From Icerya purchasi (taxonomy: Eukaryota > Arthropoda > Insecta > Hemiptera > Monophlebidae): a DNA stretch of 64,000 nt. Below, piece by piece: positions 61,133-64,000 of the stretch. The notes under the pieces are model-generated. The model worked only from the letters and a program-made list of their open reading frames with translations. It did no database searches and was not told the DNA's origin. The first letter of the stretch is position 1. Every line of letters begins with the position of its first letter. The translations under genes were made by a program, and so were the position numbers. The DNA lies in contig CM077115.1 in the NCBI GenBank assembly GCA_039619475.1, positions 501,043,352-501,107,351 of the forward strand, in the 5' to 3' direction.

Positions 61133-61737
61133 TATCAATATTATTATTGATTGTTATTAACATTATTACTGTTACTATTGTCATTATTTATATATAATGA
61201 TACGTAAATTTATGAAAGACTTATATATTAGTGTATATATCAGTGCGCATGGCATTTGTGAGTATACATAAATATATTTAAATCGAGATCTCTATGCCAT
61301 ATTAATTAACGATAATTGTACACTCGGAATATTATGGTAAACACGGATTAAACGTAATTTGTATTTCTCATTAAAAATATTATAGCATATACTTTAGATT
61401 TAAATTACAACAGTTTGACCCAGCAGCTCTGATCTACAAATGCACTACTCGCGCTACCTGTGCACATTTGCTAATGTAATAATATTATAAATTTACCTTT
61501 CTCGTGAATAAATTGAATTGGATTGAATTGGAATTATTATTATTATTAATTATTATTTTGTTTCGTCGTTCGTGTCGATCAATCATATGAGCATATCAGT
61601 AACTTGTTTAAGGCAACTTTTTTTTCGAATATCGGATTTTTAATTGATGTCTCAATGCAAATGAAATTAATTCATTCTCGCCGACGCTGGAAAAAATCTT
61701 CGAGTTAAATTAACATTTATACATTAACAACATTGAA
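60184..61737. other. Non-coding; ATT repeats
   Basis: AT-rich. A poly(A) run (about 61051-61081), an imperfect TTA array (about 61101-61195) and another at about 61533-61560 are present. An 83-codon frame at 60503-60754 (+; contains RGAEKNITSVGGFAYYIS) matches no family I know; I leave it as unassigned. Confidence 0.4.
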
Positions 61738-62760
61738 ATGGTCGTTTCCAAATCTTGTCAATCCCAAGAACTCTGCCAGACTTCGCAGGCAACCGCACCA
61801 CCTTGGAGTCAGCCAATCACAAACATCAACATATCGCTGACAAAATTTAACAAAGCACAATACCCCCCAAACATAGCACAAATAGCAACAAATATCATAG
61901 CGAGCTACACATGCATGCCTCTACACAGATGGAGCGAAGGCAATAGGTTATCAGTCACCGGCGGCATGCTCCTTCGAAGTCTCAGGGGCAGCAGAGTCAG
62001 TTAGACTGCACGATTGCTGTACAGTACTGGACGCTGAAATATACGCGATAGTCTTTTGCATCCAACACTATACCGATAGCAACCCCCCGTCCCAAAAGGC
62101 CCTACTCATAACTGACTCTCTAAACTCCCTTCAACTCATCTCGGGGATTAAATCCAACAACCCTTTGGTAAGGAAGGTCCATTACCTATTATACAGGTTA
62201 TCACATTTAAACTCCGAAATGTCCTTCCTATGGGTGCCGGCTCATGTTGGGATTCCAGGCAATGAGCGTGTCAATCGAGCAGCTCAGGCGACATTGTTCT
62301 CTCCAATGCCACACAACCCCCCCTCTTCCCCCTATATTGGCTCATTTATTTATGCAGCAAACAAACTGGAGAAGAATGGCAAACAGGAATGGAGATCTTC
62401 AAGTACGTTTCTCCGAAGCGTAAAAACAACCACGGAGCCTTGGTGGCCCACAGACGGAGTTTCCCGCAGAGATTTTTCTGTCCTGAATCGTCTCCGAATA
62501 GGACATACAACCCTCTCGCACGGCTACATATTCACGAGCTAGGTACCCCCAAATGTCTGCCCCTTTTGTAGTCAACCGAGCGCCCCATCCACCTATCACC
62601 TACTTCTCGAATGTCCCTCTTTTGCAGTACCACGATCCATGCACTTCACCACTTCCTCTAGTTCTACGATACTGTCAAATGCTCCGCTCGCGGTCGCAGC
62701 TGTATTACCTTACATGCGGAGCAGCGATCTGTACTATCGCGTTTAATCCCCTTAAGTAGG
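61738..62760 (+). mobile_element. LINE 3' part with RNase H, second family
   Basis: After the RT, PPWSQPITNINISL and a linker lead, with one frameshift at about 61920, into RNase H: YTDGAKAIGY (Asp), LDAEIYAI (Glu), LLITDSLNSLQ (Asp), MSFLWVPAHVGIPGNERVNRAA (His; the last catalytic Asp position is Asn). RRDFSVLNRLRIGHTTLSHGYIF follows and, after another frameshift near 62540, a Cys-rich end (NVCPFCSQPS, TYHLLLECP). Different from family R at 8335 and 33769. No poly(A) tail seen at its end. Confidence 0.82.
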
Positions 62761-63264
62761 CTCCATGTGCTGTAATAGCCCCAGTAGTTAAACACGGCAC
62801 ATGGAAACCCTCATATACAATCTTAGGGGGGAAAAAAAACCCCACTGAAATCAATGGATAAATTGCTACAAAAAGAGAGCATATTAAATGAACGGACAGA
62901 TAACAAAGAATGATCCAAATTATTACAGATAAAATCTAGCCGTAACTCTCCCACTGTATAAAATACCATTACCCGAAATATTTATAATTACAATATTACT
63001 AGAGGAAGTTTATAAATATAAATATTTAGCTACCATTGCGGGTAACACGTTTAATTGCAATGGAAATATAAATAGCAAGTAAATTAAGGAAAATTAATTA
63101 AAGTAAAATATAATCTAATGATGACTATGTATCAACATTACCATTACAGTTTTATTTAACACATGTAGAAAAAAAAAAACCCCTGTTAAAGCTGAGTACC
63201 TACCACACTTGCACACAAAAAAGTTATCTATTGTAATTAACATATATATACATATATATATATA
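62761..63264. other. Nothing recognised; short TA tract
   Basis: AT-rich sequence ending in a short TA tract (about 63241-63264) that borders the MITE. Confidence 0.4.
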
Positions 63265-63545
63265 CAAAGGCGTCCCCAGCCGATGAGCCGAGGGAGTGGC
63301 AAGATGATACAAAGAGGATATGAGTTATAGGAAAAATAAAATGTATAATTTGTAAAGGCTTAATATTTTATTAAACAAAAATAAAATCTCAATTAAAACA
63401 TAATTTTCGTGTGTTTCTGGCAAATTGTTCTATTACTTTCATTATAAAAGTCAAATTGTCCATGATTACGCGCCTATGAATACTCATCATGGCCAGTTGA
63501 TTAAAAAGTTCCGAAGCTCCAGGGGTTGGGGGCAACTCTCAAACA
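63265..63545 (-). mobile_element. hAT-type MITE (family 2), second copy
   Basis: Inverted relative to 1113-1381 and similar along its length. It starts CAAAGGCGTCCCCAGCCG, has an extra segment of about 30 bases near 63432-63462, and a degraded other end (gggggcaactctcaaacatg). No convincing target duplication remains. Confidence 0.72.
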
Positions 63546-63659
63546 TGATACTTTAATGAAATTAATAATAAAATATTTTTTTATTGATTTTCATTTTCGT
63601 TTACCAATGCTTTCTTTCGTAAAGAAACTAATAGGATAATTCCCAGGTATATAAAATAA

Positions 63660-63697
<38 letters not shown>

Positions 63698-64000
63698 TTG
63701 AATATCCAGCAAAAATCTACATAATACAAAAAAAACTTAATTATAATTTATGTAACATTAAATAGCGTATGAATCATATAAAAAGAATTCTAATAAATAA
63801 CTATAGATAAATTATGATAAGGAATAAAAATTAAGTTTGTAACATATATTAAATAAATATTAATATGTGTATTGTAAAGCAGCCGACAAGTCTATTAGCT
63901 TGTTAGAGGCTATCGCGCATGATAGATTTAAAAAAAAAACAAAAAAAAAAAAAAAAAAAAAACCAACAAAAAAGCAAAACTTTAAGTAAGTATTTCAACG
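63546..64000. other. AT-rich end of window with AAT microsatellite
   Basis: An AAT array at about 63658-63692 and A-rich runs at 63927-63962. No gene seen. Confidence 0.5.

Noticed and set aside
1..64000. CRISPR array, operon, phage or bacterial defence system
   Set aside because: Spliced gene, poly(A)-tailed LINEs and microsatellites show nuclear animal DNA; the direct repeats seen are transposons or simple repeats.

Overview
This is a eukaryotic window, AT-rich and dense in transposon remains. It is almost certainly from an arthropod and most likely an insect. The evidence is one large spliced gene on the minus strand that reads as the class XX unconventional myosin Dachs, a protein I know from insects, set among insect-style LINEs, mariner, pogo/Tigger, hAT-type MITEs and a Helitron. 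I cannot name the species; a hemipteran is possible but not shown.

Gene: eleven consecutive minus-strand coding exons lie between 41389 and 6989 (41389-40979, 35897-35701, 24584-24413, 23030-22858, 20215-20056, 18739-18623, 15461-15178, 15081-14932, 14565-14425, 11858-11685, 7178-6989). Every junction uses GT/AG and every phase matches, so they join into one open frame of 722 complete codons. They encode a low-complexity N-terminal extension, then the myosin head from the N-terminal subdomain through P-loop, switch I, the upper 50K region, switch II/relay and the lower-50K strut. Both ends of the gene are missing. No upstream coding exon was recognised above 41389, although a GC-richer island at 53.6-54.9 kb is a candidate promoter or 5' exon. 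The rest of the motor, neck and tail was not found between 1 and 6988 and probably lies outside the window. Introns range from 96 bases to 11 kb.

The rest is repeats. 1-11 kb: hAT-type MITEs, a Mutator-like transposase fragment cut by a MITE, a LINE 3' end, a tRNA-like SINE head and a 199-bp palindrome. 14-28 kb: introns with a 644-bp TIR element, a SINE, microsatellites and two more MITEs. 29-36 kb: a repeat family abutting TA microsatellites, and a long inverted-repeat element split by a LINE. 36-46 kb: several decayed LINEs, including a nearly complete Jockey-type endonuclease-RT relic. 46-50 kb: a mariner fragment, a Tigger-like element sitting at the dyad of a palindrome, and a foldback MITE. 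52.4 kb: a Helitron 3' end with helicase C-terminus. 55-59 kb: largely unique AT-rich sequence. 59.7-63.5 kb: two LINE fragments and a MITE.

I see no CRISPR array, operon, bacterial feature, rRNA or credible intact tRNA gene, and no convincing new biological system. The most unusual things are the nested transposons and the motor-domain substitutions in the Dachs-like myosin.
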